DNA from: Sindora glabra
Lineage: Eukaryota; Streptophyta; Magnoliopsida; Fabales; Fabaceae
DNA length: 64,000 nt
Assembly (NCBI GenBank): GCA_020226215.1
Contig: CM035227.1
Span: forward strand, 7,123,343 to 7,187,342
Reading direction: 5' to 3'
Part shown: positions 1 to 11,828 of the stretch, piece by piece
How the letters are laid out: every line of letters starts with the position of its first letter
How positions within the stretch are numbered: position 1 is the first letter of the stretch
Made by a program: the position numbers and the translations under genes
Notes under the pieces: generated by a model
What the model saw: the letters and a program-made list of their open reading frames with translations, nothing else
What the model was told of the DNA's origin: nothing
Databases searched by the model: none

Positions 1-1100
1 ATGAAATAAACGTATTAGCCTATTTTAACCTATCTACGCTTTTTTTATTTATCGTGTGAAAGTAAATAAATAATATTAATTATCATACCTTCACAAAAAT
101 TCATGTCTCTGGGGTGCACAGTCAACACAGTCACCGACTAATTAATTTAGAAATGAGGAGCGAGGGTGCCATAGGGCAAAAGTGCCATATCGCCTGCCGT
201 TCCTTCCCTTCAACGCGAATGATGCCATTTCGTCTAGCGCACCTCTACACATCATTTGGCGTCTCTCCATCGCTGCTCGTATCTTCTGTGCTTATTTCAA
301 TAAAGTGTTTCCAGCGAACGATGAAACGAATAATAGTTTCTTAAAAAATAATTTATCGGTACTTTTCACTCCCATTGCCAAAATATTTTATCATTCTAAT
401 GAAATAAAAAATAGCTAATTCATGTTATAATTTCGATTTCATTACAAAATTAAAAGATTATTGAAATGAAATAATCAGAATTTTTAAAATTTTTAGCTAT
501 CTTCAACCTCGTCAGTTTGCATTCATTATGTCACAAAATAAAAAAATTCTTATTCAAATAAATACAAAGTGACAAGCATATTATTGGAATAAATATAAAA
601 TAAGAAAAATATATTTATTACATTATTTTCTTTTCATTTTTAGCAATCTTCAACTTTGTATATAAAGAATATTTTAGTATACTCAATAAATTTACTTATG
701 TGTAATAACATATTAAATAATTACTTGTAATAATATAATTCTAAGCGTTAGAAGTTTATAATTTCAAAAATTAATAAAAATTAACTGTCATTACATAAAA
801 TCTTGAGAGACATTAATGTAAATTATGTAATTATTCTTTATTGATCCTATATTTTTTAAATAATATTTAATTATTTACTAAATATTTATTATTTTTATTC
901 ATTATATTATTATCATTAACTACTTTCTTATTTAATTCCTATAATAAATTTATGTATTAGATATCAAAGTGGAGTTAACATATTTTTATATGACATCAAA
1001 TATAATTATAAAATAAATAATTTATTTTCAAAAATTTATTTTTAGTTATAATTATATATTATTTTTTTTTATTTTCAAATGATATCAACATTAATTAATT
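1..1100. other. AT-rich intergenic DNA, no gene seen
   Basis: Very AT-rich sequence with short low-complexity runs. A less AT-rich pocket at about 100-340 carries short open frames on the plus strand, but they lack recognisable domains and look like chance. No promoter, RNA gene or transposon terminus could be assigned. Confidence 0.5.
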
Positions 1101-1125
1101 TTAAAAAGGCAAAAATGAAAAAAAT

Positions 1126-1226
1126 GGACCGAGGGCGCCACCTTGAATGGCACCCTCGGAGACCTCAAAGGCGCCATCTTGGATGGCGCCTCCGCCCATG
1201 AGGCGCCATCCCGAATGACGCTTCCC
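1126..1226. repeat. Three consecutive GGCGCC hairpins
   Basis: A GC-rich island inside strongly AT-rich DNA holds three inverted repeats built on the same core. The middle one is perfect: arms GGCGCCATC and GATGGCGCC around a 3-base loop. The outer two have the same arm pattern with one or two mismatches. Spacing between hairpins is about 40-45 bp. An open frame on the minus strand (1091-1321) reads through it but has no known domain and is probably a by-product of the repeats. It may be part of a transposon terminus, but no element ends were identified. Confidence 0.6.
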
Positions 1227-1639
1227 GCCCCCGTGCGTATTTCGGTAATATGTTTTGAAAAAACAGTAAAACGGTAATAAGTTTCATAAAAAACATTAAT
1301 TTGATAATTTAGCCTTTTCACGAGATCATGTGAATTTTACACAATTTCTAATAATAAAGCAAAGGGTTTCATTAACAAATGGGGGTTTCTTGGGTAATCA
1401 TATTTTCCATACTCTCAGCTACTCACACTTGAGGTTCAATATGCTGTTGACGCGTGGAAGGAGGACGCGCTAACGCCGGTTGCCAAAATAAGTTACAACT
1501 TTAACTTTCTCCCCCAAAGGAACAAATGGACAATTTTACCCTTATCCATCTAATAGGAAAATAGTTTCTGTTTGTTCATTGAAAGGGTAGGGGGCATCTT
1601 GCAACAAAATTTCATCAACAGCAAGCTCCGCTGAAGACG

Positions 1640-3812
1640 ATAGAAGAAAGTAGGAGATCGAACACGTTTTTCATGGTTCCTTTCGGCAGAATGTGACATA
1701 GGCTACAGCTGATGAGTGGCTTGGAAGCAACGATGGTTAACGTTCATGATTGTAGTAGTTGTTTCTCGAAGAAGACGGTGCATTGGTATAACGTGCGAGG
1801 TAAAAATTCCTATCCTGTAATTTCTCCATTATTTTAGAAAATGTTCATCATATTGTGTTTCAGCTGTTGTGCACGCTCATCTTGTCAGTGGTAAAAATAG
1901 AAAAAAAAAAGTAGGATTGAGTCATTGTTTCGATCTATTGTGTACTTGGCTAAAAGAAATAGGATCGGTAAAACTTGGGATAATAAAAGATAGGAATTCA
2001 TAGAAGAAGAAAACCTGCATCCTTTGTAGAGTAAGAACTAGATAATCGAAGTTTGAATCAAAATGAAATTTCACTTTTTTGCTATCATTTTAAATTATTA
2101 TGACTAAGCCAAGAAAAACTTAAAAGCAAAGCTAATTCTAGTCGAGGAATGAATCCATTTGAGTTGTCTTCAAATACTTAATTTATATTCTTTAAAGCTA
2201 GCTAATACTTATCAAATTTAGGAAATGTCTCCCAAAAGCAAAATGACCTTTAAAAATGCGATAGTTGAGCCCTCCGACTGTGTTACTATGGATTGTTCTA
2301 CGCAATATTAGAATTATGTTAGATATTAAATACATTGCTTTTAGTTGGCAATAATTTCTATTTGTAATTGTGTACAACAAGAGGTTTTGATGGAATTCTA
2401 TAATTACAATGCCTTTGATGGGGGGCAATGATGATATAGAAGTAAATGAAATTAGATTGTTAGGAATCATATTTTTTTTTCTTTCATAACTTTCCAGGAT
2501 AGTTCTGGGTCTTATAGGTGAAATATAATAGCTACTATCTATTTCTGCTCATATTGTTCCATCTGGAATGTTAATCTTGTATTAAATCAATAAATATCTT
2601 ATCCTCCTTCAACATGAACTACCAAAAACAATGATTATGAAGGTTTGAGGTTTGGAAATTTTCCATTATTTAGAGTTTTAAGTTTTTTTAGGAAAGGGGA
2701 TTTTGTTGATGTTGTCACTTTGAATAGGCTATTACAGGCACATCTAGAAATTTTCTTTTCTTGTTGTTGTTGCTAAGGATTGTCATTCCTATCGTGGTTA
2801 TGAATTTTCTCCTGTTTCAGTTACAAATTGTTCATGTCTATGTTCCAACCCACTTTCCTTCTTCATAGGCAAACTTAATCACAAAGCTTTCCTTTTTCGT
2901 CTTCATCCATCACCAATCCCACTCTCTTTACTCAGATATGGTTTCAAACTCTAGTGTTGAGCATTGTGGAAGTTTTCCCAGCCAAGGTCTTTCTTATTTT
3001 GTATTTTTGTTGCTTTAATTGGTAATCTTTCCCTCTCATTCTCTTTTATCATTAAAATGTTGCTTCATTTATTCTGACATGGAAAACTTGTGGTATTACA
3101 AGTCCCTGAATTTTTTTCTTACTCTTGAAGGAAGAACCTTTTTAATTCCTTAAAAGAGAGATAGGTAAAACAAGAGTTGGTACCATTTTTCATATTTCAG
3201 GAAATGGAGATAGACACAAAATAGGGGTTGGTCATACTTTGCATGAAAGTTGAGACCAATGAGGTGGTAGGTCCTATGTGTAGGTGCTTATCTTACTTCT
3301 CTTGGATTTCCTACTCAATGAGTAAGATGTGATACTTGACTAAATACTAGTATGATAATGTGGTGTCTCATATGATTAATGGTTTAAATATATCAAACCT
3401 TTTCATAATAACTTAATAAAAGAATTGTTAATTCCTTATATTTTCCTTTTCCTTAAGGTACTATTAGTTTGTCATGCATTCTGATTTGGAAGATGATGTG
3501 AAAACCAGAGAACTTGATGATTTAACAGTCCTCTGTTATTCAGCATATTATCTTAATTATAGACTTAACAGAGCATGCCTTAAGTTTATGTGGAAAGTTA
3601 TATATATATATATATTGGCCATTTGAAGAGTTATATATTAATTTGTATTAAATATTCTATTAGCATGCGTTATCAGAATGTCAGAGAGCTTTTCATATGG
3701 AAGGAAAATGTTCTTTGCTGAAACTGCCATTTTTATATAAACTTGGGTTTATGGTTGCACTGCAGGAGCTGGAAGATAGGGTTGGAGAGGCCCAAGATTC
3801 AAATAGTCAATG
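1640..3812 (+). other. Possible spliced transcript, unrecognised
   Basis: This stretch is less AT-rich than its surroundings and has splice-like signals on the plus strand. A short open segment starting at ATG 1711 ends at about 1800 in a GAG/GT donor-like site. A pyrimidine tract and CAG follow near 1862, then a short open segment ending in GTG/GTAAAA near 1890. A good acceptor with a short open frame lies at about 3765-3812. Joined in order these give only a very short peptide with no family I recognise. It could be a small-protein gene, a non-coding RNA or chance. Confidence 0.2.
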
Positions 3813-6800
3813 ACAATAGGGAGGAAAATTGTGGATTTTCATGAAGAGATGGTCTTGTTAGAGAACTACTGTGCACTTCACTACACAAGTAGTTTTAAAG
3901 TGACTTTGCATCAATTCTAAGTGATGGATTTCAATGGTAAAGAAGTTGAATCCTGGTAATTTTAAGGACACAAAGAACAAGTAAGATATGTAGTTGAATG
4001 ATTTTGTTAGTGATCATGGGTTATATTTTTTATACTTGGACAATTTTCTCTGAGCTATTGAGAAATTAGAAACTATGGCCCTTTATAAACATCCTAGTCT
4101 ATCTGATATTTTAATGTCTCTTCAACAGTCTTTTTAGTTTGTTCTTGACTTATCTTGTAACCTACTCGCAATCCTTGCATTTGAGTATGAAACCTTGTTC
4201 CCAAAAGCCTTTGCTTGATTGTATCTAAAAGTTATTCAGGTTTGTTTTCAATTTTTATGGAAATTACAAAATCTTCTTGGTATCTGTTTGATGTTTTATG
4301 GGTTTTGAATAGATTACTTTCTCAAGTGAGTGACGACTAACTTTTGCTAATGCAGATATGAGAACTGAAAATATCATTTACTGATACTTTGGAAACTGGA
4401 TGCATATGTACTTGCTTGACAAATGTAATAATTGGCTTGAAACTTGTGGACTCATTTATCATTAACAATAACTTTCTTGGGTTTTGGTGGAGGGTGTTGA
4501 TGATTACTTTTTTAATTCTATTGCATCTCTTGTTCTTTTTGCAGGTTTGGTAAAGGTAATAAGGAAGTTTATTTAGTAAACTGGTATATTAGTTCATCTA
4601 CCTTTATCCAATGGGTCTTGGACCAGCCTTTCTTCAAAACTGGTTTTTGTTTTTGGCCTGCATCACCGTTTGTTAGACAAATTGATATGGTGGTTGTTCT
4701 GTACAAAACTTAAATATGAGAGGTGTCTTTGTGTTAATTGTGTTTTTGTACTCCTAGGTTCTCTCAGTGAACAATATTTGATTAGGACTACTCTGCATTT
4801 TCTTGCTTGAGGAGTTGCCAAAGTTTGCAAATGGAGAGGAAAAAATTGAATTTTGAAAACACTTTCTGAATAAGTTTTTAAAATCCTTGTTTTTTAAAAT
4901 TATTTCCAAATCTACTTTGTATAGTAGTTTTTAAAAATAAAAAAATAGAAACATATCCAATAGGCCTTATAATTCCTTAATCGAAACTATATTGATAATC
5001 TCCTTTATTTCAATTTGTTTTTATCTACTATAGACCTAAAAATTTCTCCAAATAGTATTATTGAAGATTTTATTCATAAGATCACTAACATGTTACTAAG
5101 CCCATCTCGTCTATGTAGCTACACTCTCGGTTCCAGGAAGAGATCATCTTCCACTCTTCATTAAGTCCATATGAGCTGACTACTACTTTTGCTTTGAAAA
5201 AGCAACATTAGATCTCAAATCTCAAATTTGATGACTCGTGGATTTGTAGTTTGAAGACAATTCAAATTTAATGTATCTTTCTAAAGAATTGATTGCATTT
5301 ATTAGCTTTGATTTTTTATTACTTACAAGAGAAGATTCTTGCTTGGAACAAGTACATCATTAACCTTTGAGGCAGAATCATGCATGCGATCACCAGGAGA
5401 TTGAGCATGAAATAGACAAATGGAAGCGTTTCAAAGGCAATAAAGGAGATTAGGATCGTTATAGACATAGCTTTCAAGACTAAAATGACAGCAGCGTTGA
5501 TTTTGAAACTAGGATAAAGTTGCTATATAAAGGTTTAAAGGTGATCGATCTTGTTGCAGAAGAGTGCTCTAATTGTAATCCATAGCAAAAGACTATTATA
5601 GTACTCACTTTTGTCTTGAATTAATGTGAAAGGTCCAATGTTATACATGCTATATATATTATTAATAAATGTACAATATGTTATTTGGCATTATGATGTG
5701 ATGATTCTGTTCTTAATTTTGTCTCTCCTACTCTGTTCACACTGCTTTTCCTGTTTGTTATTTTTCATTTGAGATTGAAATTTGTTTTATTTTAAATTTT
5801 TTATATTCTTTAATAATAAAAAAGTGAAATATCATCAATAAAAAAAGGATTTAGTAATTTTTACAACCATTAAAATAATTTATTTTTAAGCAAATAACTT
5901 GTAAAATATAGCATGCTTTAGGGTCATCATCACAATCCTATGTTTATCACATTTCTAACAACTACGCTTAGAATTATAATCTAGAATGATTAATGAGAAT
6001 AGAATGATAAAAGGTTGCTTATGGTACATCTAAAACCAAATAGCAGAAAAGAATATAGAAGGATGTTTTGTGAATGACAACTTTAGCACTCTTCTAATAA
6101 GAGGGCATATAAAGGAAATCAGAATAAAAATATGCCTTTATACAGTTTTTCATTTGACAATAGAGTTTATGAACTTTATAAAATCTAAAATAAAATAGTT
6201 AAAGGGTTAATAGTACTGATTGCATTTCTTCTTGAGTTCATTGTCTATTCTTTTTGTATGAATTCACCCATCTCAATTGAATTTCTATGGGAAACTTCAA
6301 AATGAATTTAAAAATTTATCTTCTCTATAGATAAAAGTGATAATTATAAATTTCAATGGTTATCGCTATTAATTAACAAGAAATGTCAAGTTTATTTTTA
6401 ACCTTTTCATTTTAGACAATGATAAACCCGCAATAAAACTCATACCATTATGTGTGACCGTGAGATTATGGCCACAATCAAGTACCTACAAAAACTCAGT
6501 TATCAAAGTGGAAAAAGCAAGCTTACTGGTACTGTACAACATCCATAGTATTCGGCTTTACTTGGTACCATGTTGCCGCTGCTAGTTCTTGAACTACCAC
6601 ATCTGGCATTTTTCTTCCTTTTCCTTGATTTTGAAGAAACATATTAAATGGTAAAACCAATAAAATTAAGGACAAACATCTTTTCATACCAGTTGAATGG
6701 GGAATCTTTGGAACTTTATCTTTAAATAAATGGGGGTATATGAGTAACACCCAATTGAAGGTTCACTAAGAATTTGTTTCAAAGAGAATCATAGCATCGT

Positions 6801-6996
6801 ATAGAATAAAAGAATAAAGAATGGGGTAAAACTCAAGATCACATAATCCACAATCACATTACCATAAAAAGATCATCAATTAGTACATTATATGTCACCA
6901 TACACATCACAACATCTAATTATTTAATAGACACACAGGAAAAAAGCTTTTATCACAAGCACACAACTCTATAATACTCCAAACAATAGACAGAGC
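3813..6996. other. Intergenic DNA without a recognised gene
   Basis: AT-rich, with scattered short frames and many stops. Around 5370-5590 a short, stop-interrupted stretch on the plus strand has balanced composition and could be a decayed coding fragment, but I cannot assign it to a family. Confidence 0.4.
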
Positions 6997-7660
6997 TCAA
7001 GCCATAGTACAAACTCTTCCATCGCAAACCCATCCATCCCTAGATTTCCCTTCTTCCTTGTTGCCTTCATCTTTCCCCCCTTTCTAATTGCCTTCATCTT
7101 TCTTTTGCAATGCATAATTTGGATGAAAATCAAAGTCACACTCAACACAGTAGTATAACCATATAGATCCCATCTCATCACAACCATCAAAGACATAATT
7201 CTAGCGTTTAGTCAACACAAGTTCAGGCTCATAAGTTGTGATTCTTCTTCTCAGGCCACCCTTTTGCAATCTCTTCTAGTTCTTTCTCTATTTACTTCAT
7301 CTTCTCTTTGGTGAAAGGACAAGCATCTGCCCTATGAGCTATGATAAGGTTTCTGACTTTAATGACAATCCAGCCACTCGGCCACATGCATAGGGATACC
7401 AAACAACTTGAATCTTCAGCTCAGGAATGCCTTCCTTAAGTCACCAAATGGAAGTGCCAACTAGGACATTCCTGCAAAGTATTCCTCGAACATGGCTTGG
7501 TCTTATCATTCAAGATGAACACAACTTCGAATGCACTGTCCTTTTCCTTGATCTTGTGATATGCTTCAATTAGTTTTGGAGTGAATGCACAACATGGAAG
7601 ACACTAGTGGGCTAAGAAGGAGACTAGGATTAACTTCCCCACTAAATTTGATATTGGAAT
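6997..7660 (-). pseudogene. Nucleoredoxin (NRX1-like) pseudogene, C-terminal part
   Basis: Read on the minus strand, this is a decayed copy of the last exon of a plant nucleoredoxin, a multi-thioredoxin-domain disulfide reductase. It begins after a polypyrimidine-CAG acceptor at 7661-7662 with IPISNLVGK, then FTPKLIEAYHKIKEKD and FEVVFI, as in the third thioredoxin-like domain. The WCPPC active site is destroyed: the first Trp is a stop and the next residues read CLPCC. Further on, ALPFGD is followed by a stop, and several frameshifts occur. Near 7196-7000 the C1-like cysteine domain can be followed only by changing frame, ending in GWVCDGRVC and a natural stop. The two upstream thioredoxin domains were not found. 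Family assignment is by recalled motifs. Confidence 0.82.
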
Positions 7661-7662
7661 CT

Positions 7663-9539
7663 GAAAGGAGAATGTTGTTAATATCGAAACAGTGAGAGAA
7701 AGAAAAAGGGATGGTAGCAAGCCATAAAATTCTTGCGTACTTCAATTATAACATGTGCAATCACAAATTGGATAAATAGTTTGCTTTAAACGGCCTAAAG
7801 TAAGGAAACACGTTCTATCACAGCATGTACAATAGTTTTTCAAGACTAAGAACACTTTTCTATCTAAAATATATAGTAATTCCCTAACAACAGAATCAGA
7901 TGCACTAACAGAAAGTCTACAAACACTTATCATATCTAGAATATACAAAATTCCTCAACAAAAGATTCAAAAGAAACATTAAAAGGATCAAGAAAAGTAT
8001 ACACCTCTGATCATCAACAAAACTATTACTTGTAAATAAGGCATGAGATGTAGACCAAGAATAATAGTCCAGTTGGTCAAGTGGCCAAACTTAAGGGCAG
8101 GGCATGCTTAAAGGATTCAATTTTTATAAAAGCAAAAATATAATTACAAGAAGAACAAGATAATATGAGAAAAAGATAAGCAAGCCTCAAAAAGACCAAA
8201 AATTTAAAAAAGGCAAAATATTATAGGAAAATAAAACCAAGAAAATCACTTAATTAAAGTTCTAGAATAGATTCAAAATCCTTTTGCAAATCAATCAAAC
8301 TTATCCATTGGAAGAAACCATAAACTTTTAAGGATTGAAATTCAAAACCTAATAGCTGCTTCTTGTCAGATTTAATCTGCCTTGTGGTGCGCAGCAATTG
8401 GGGTGGGCATCTGGTGTTAGTAGATATTGTTTGCTTCCTTCGATGGGTTTCCAAATGTTTCCTGTATTTAATATAATGTAAACACTACCTATGCCATGAA
8501 ACAAATATGTAATATAAAATATAAAGTAGGTGAGATGAAACAAGTACATGTAATAAGCAATGATCAACACCTACACCAATATATATATGTATTTATCGCC
8601 ATTGCTGCCACTTATTGTAGAAAATCCCTGTCAAGAATAGGAGGGCAAGACAGCTTAATATTACTTCAGATATAGCACCCCAAATATTAGACAAACAACC
8701 AAATTTTTAGTTACTAGTAAAAACATGACATAGCAATTTGATTAATACCAGCTATACATGTCACTTTAGGAGTATGCGAACTCACACACCTATACCAGTC
8801 CCTTCAATTTCAAGGGACACTGAAAGACTCTTACACCAATCCCTTCAATTACAAGGAACACTTGAAGAGTCCTTTACATTGTAAAATAATGCGTAGCAAC
8901 ATTAAACAATCTTGTACTAAAGATAAGAAGGCTTTTTTTGGAATTGTGCTCAGTTTTCACTTACTTGGTGCATTTGCTAGAATTTTTAGAAATCAAAGCC
9001 AATCAAATGTTCTTTAGGATTTAGTTTGTCACTTCTTTTTAGTTAAAAGCTAGTAGTCATTCTAGAAGGTTGACTTGTCCAATTTGCATAGGAATTGAGC
9101 AACAATAGTGTATTAAGCTTTAAGGATTACTTATCCTTTCCTATTGTATCCTTTCTTCTTTCTATAAAAGTTTTTTTTCTATCAGAAAATAATAATAAAA
9201 TTAAACAATCTTTTTGCAGCAGTAACTTATAATTGATGATCAACACACTTTGTTTGATAACTAATCTGTCCAAGAGTTGTTGATTTGGTGAATGTTTCCA
9301 CTCTATTACCATATCAAAACCATTTCACACCATTAAATAAAATGACAAGATATATCAAATTATAAAGAAAACAAACATCTATCAGTAGAATGTCATCTAC
9401 TATTGCTTAACAAAATAAAACTTTATTTATCATTTTGTATCAAAATAAAACTACATTCAATGCTACTAAATCTAAGAACAAATAACCAGCAGGTTCCCGT
9501 GCCTGTTTTCAACAAAAAAGAAAAAAGAGAATTCCATAC
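7663..9539. other. Intergenic DNA without a recognised gene
   Basis: AT-rich stretch between two minus-strand gene relics. Short frames near 8254-8570 and 9127-9312 (minus) have no domain I recognise. They could be decayed upstream nucleoredoxin sequence, but I cannot show it. It also contains the short tandem duplication at 8793-8877. Confidence 0.4.
8793..8877. repeat. Imperfect tandem duplication, about 40 bp
   Basis: Two adjacent copies share the core CCCTTCAATT, followed by A/TCAAGG(G/A)ACAC and a GAAAGACTC or GAAGAGTCC tail. The offset is about 40 bp with several mismatches. No function is evident. Confidence 0.6.
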
Positions 9540-9680
9540 TTGTAAGGGGAACATAAGAACTAGCATCAAAGCACCAAGAAGTGAAGCAACACCCAGGTGT
9601 TGGTAAAGAAAAACGAAAGCAACAATGATTCGAAATGAAGCTGACCACAGAGTGTGAAGTGACTGGAATATTTGCTGCTT
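9540..9680 (-). pseudogene. Orphan exon of an ABCC (MRP-type) transporter
   Basis: The minus strand encodes QSLHTLWSASFRII followed by VAF and then HLGVASLLGALMLVLMFPLQ. This closely resembles an internal exon in the first transmembrane domain of plant ABCC1/ABCC2 vacuolar glutathione-conjugate transporters. The segment ends exactly at a GT donor after MFPLQ, so the exon boundary is preserved. Its 5' part is degraded: SLKQQIF stands where an EALQQIC-like stretch is expected. No neighbouring ABCC exon, Walker motif or second membrane domain was found within several kb. I therefore call it a relic, not a gene. Confidence 0.75.
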
Positions 9681-9699
9681 AAGGGAGAAATAAGCCAGC

Positions 9700-11828
9700 C
9701 AATTATAAGTTATTGCTACAAAAAAGGCTTGCAAAGATATGGAATGGGATGTGTAAGAGAGCTAGACCAGTAAGCAATCACTCACTTTACATGTCAAGTC
9801 ATATGGGCTTGCTTACTTACGAAGTAAACGGTATGCTTTTCTCTCTGATGAATGGGATGCCTTTCTCCCTCTTCATGCTTTTGTTTTGCTTCATAACACC
9901 TAGCAGATCACATATATAATGATATCAACATTTGGATATCTTTTATTAAAAGGGAAGAAAACATGGGAAGCATAAATTAAATGCATCTAAGACAGGCAAT
10001 GTTCAATTAACTTAGTATTTAATTAAACCAGTTGAGAGAAAAACCTATAAGAAAAGGAGTAAGATCATATAAGCAATGTAAGAAATAGATAGCTCCAAGA
10101 TTAAATATGATGTTTCACATTTGTAAAGCTAATGATGCCTTATTATTTAAACAATAGCAATAGAAATTTTCACATTTCCAAATCTGGACTAAGGCTCTGT
10201 TTGTAGAAACACTCTTCAAATTTGACATGCACACTATGCCAATAATAGCTGCCATGCCTTCAAATTCCACAATCTTGATTACAATGTAGACTTACAAAAA
10301 GGTGAAAAAAACCAAAAGGAATTTCTCCAGTACATAATACCATTAAGAAAAGATTGCCTTAGTATAAAATAAAAGCAGGAAAATAAGGGAAGAACATGAG
10401 CTTAAAAAAAGCATACATCACATTCCACTGACAACGAACAGGATAATGAAAGATCCTTTAAAAATCCCAATGACAACAGTTATGTGTGTCTTGAACAAGG
10501 AAACCCAATTTCAACTAGAGGCATTTCAACTAACTATGATCAAGTTGAAGGTGTGGGCCAGTGCTACTCATGTGATCAGCAATATAAGGTCAATTTGCAG
10601 ATCTAAATTTTTTAGTTCAAATTGGACTTTCTGGTCATTCGGTCACCTATATACAAGTCATCTATGAGTATCATTACATCTTGCTACAGTTGAAGCTTGA
10701 AATCTCCTCACATCATTTGCTGGATATCATACAAGAAATTTGGTATATTGTACCACAGAACCTTCGTTGATTTATACTATCCTATTTTAAACATTTAGCC
10801 ATTTGATTTTAGTTTGAGTGAAGAATTTAAGTGAACAATGACATGCCATTACTATTTATAAAAATTGAATCAACATATAGAGGTAAAACTAAGAACGAAC
10901 ATAACAACCACGCTAAATTAGTGTAAAAAAATCAAAGCTTTCAAACCAAAGTCATAAACAAGGCACAAACAATTACTGTGAAACTTCTACGGCTAAGGAT
11001 GTAGAAATAAGAAAAAAAACCTAATCAGAGAAAGAAAGCCAGAACCCAGAAAAGGTGACTATGCTATCCGAATTTTCTCTACAAATTCCAAACTCTGAAT
11101 GACTAAACCCCATAGGAACTAAATATCTGAGACCAGAACTTCGCCAAAGAAAAATATATCATCGGAAAAGGAGAAAACCCTCTACAAACAACATTAAAAA
11201 TTCAGCCATGTTGCAATATTATAAGGAAAGCAGCGAAATTCAGAAGGAAGATTCCCACAGATTTTTCTTACAAACGAGACAGAGACAACCATTGGAAGAA
11301 GTATGACAAACTCTGATATATGGATTTCTTTCAAATGTAGAGGACGCATTTTCGAGAGCAGGCGATCGGCATGGAGACCAACTCACGCAGCATCCAACCC
11401 CAATACTTCGTCGACAGTCCACACCATCTCTAGAAATCTCCATTAAAGCAAAAACAATCCCTTTTCCTTGAAAATAATAAGGGCAATTTTGGCTTTTTGG
11501 CTCTCCTCCGAAGGTTAGCTCATCAGGTTTTAAGTCTTTTAACAATGGACGGCTGAGATGTATTTGTATAATGTTTAACGATCCAGATCTTTTATTTATT
11601 CCTGTACTCATTGGTACTCATAGTTTTTTTATGAGTACCGTAGAACTCCCCTTAACAAATTTAGCTATAAATGTGATAATGAGACTGAAAAGGTAGATAT
11701 AGGTGCTAATAACACAAAAGAGAACAAATTAGAGCAACCCATTTGATATCAAACATCGAACACATAGCGTGCTTATAGGAATTAATGGACAAAGACAATT
11801 CCAAAGAGACACCATAAAATTTTGCAAA
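9700..11828. other. Intergenic DNA without a recognised gene
   Basis: No intact gene recognised. An open segment at 10430-10612 (plus, about 60 codons, no ATG of its own) and one at 11240-11611 (minus, 123 codons) are open but match no family I know. The second has promoter- or 5'UTR-like composition and could be the leader of the lost ABCC or nucleoredoxin gene downstream on that strand. Confidence 0.4.

Noticed and set aside
10430..10612. 60-codon open stretch resembling an internal exon
   Set aside because: No homology recognised and no clear acceptor/donor pair; mentioned only as part of the intergenic description.
11240..11611. Minus-strand frame of 123 codons as a gene
   Set aside because: No domain; composition and motifs look like a promoter or 5' leader, not protein.
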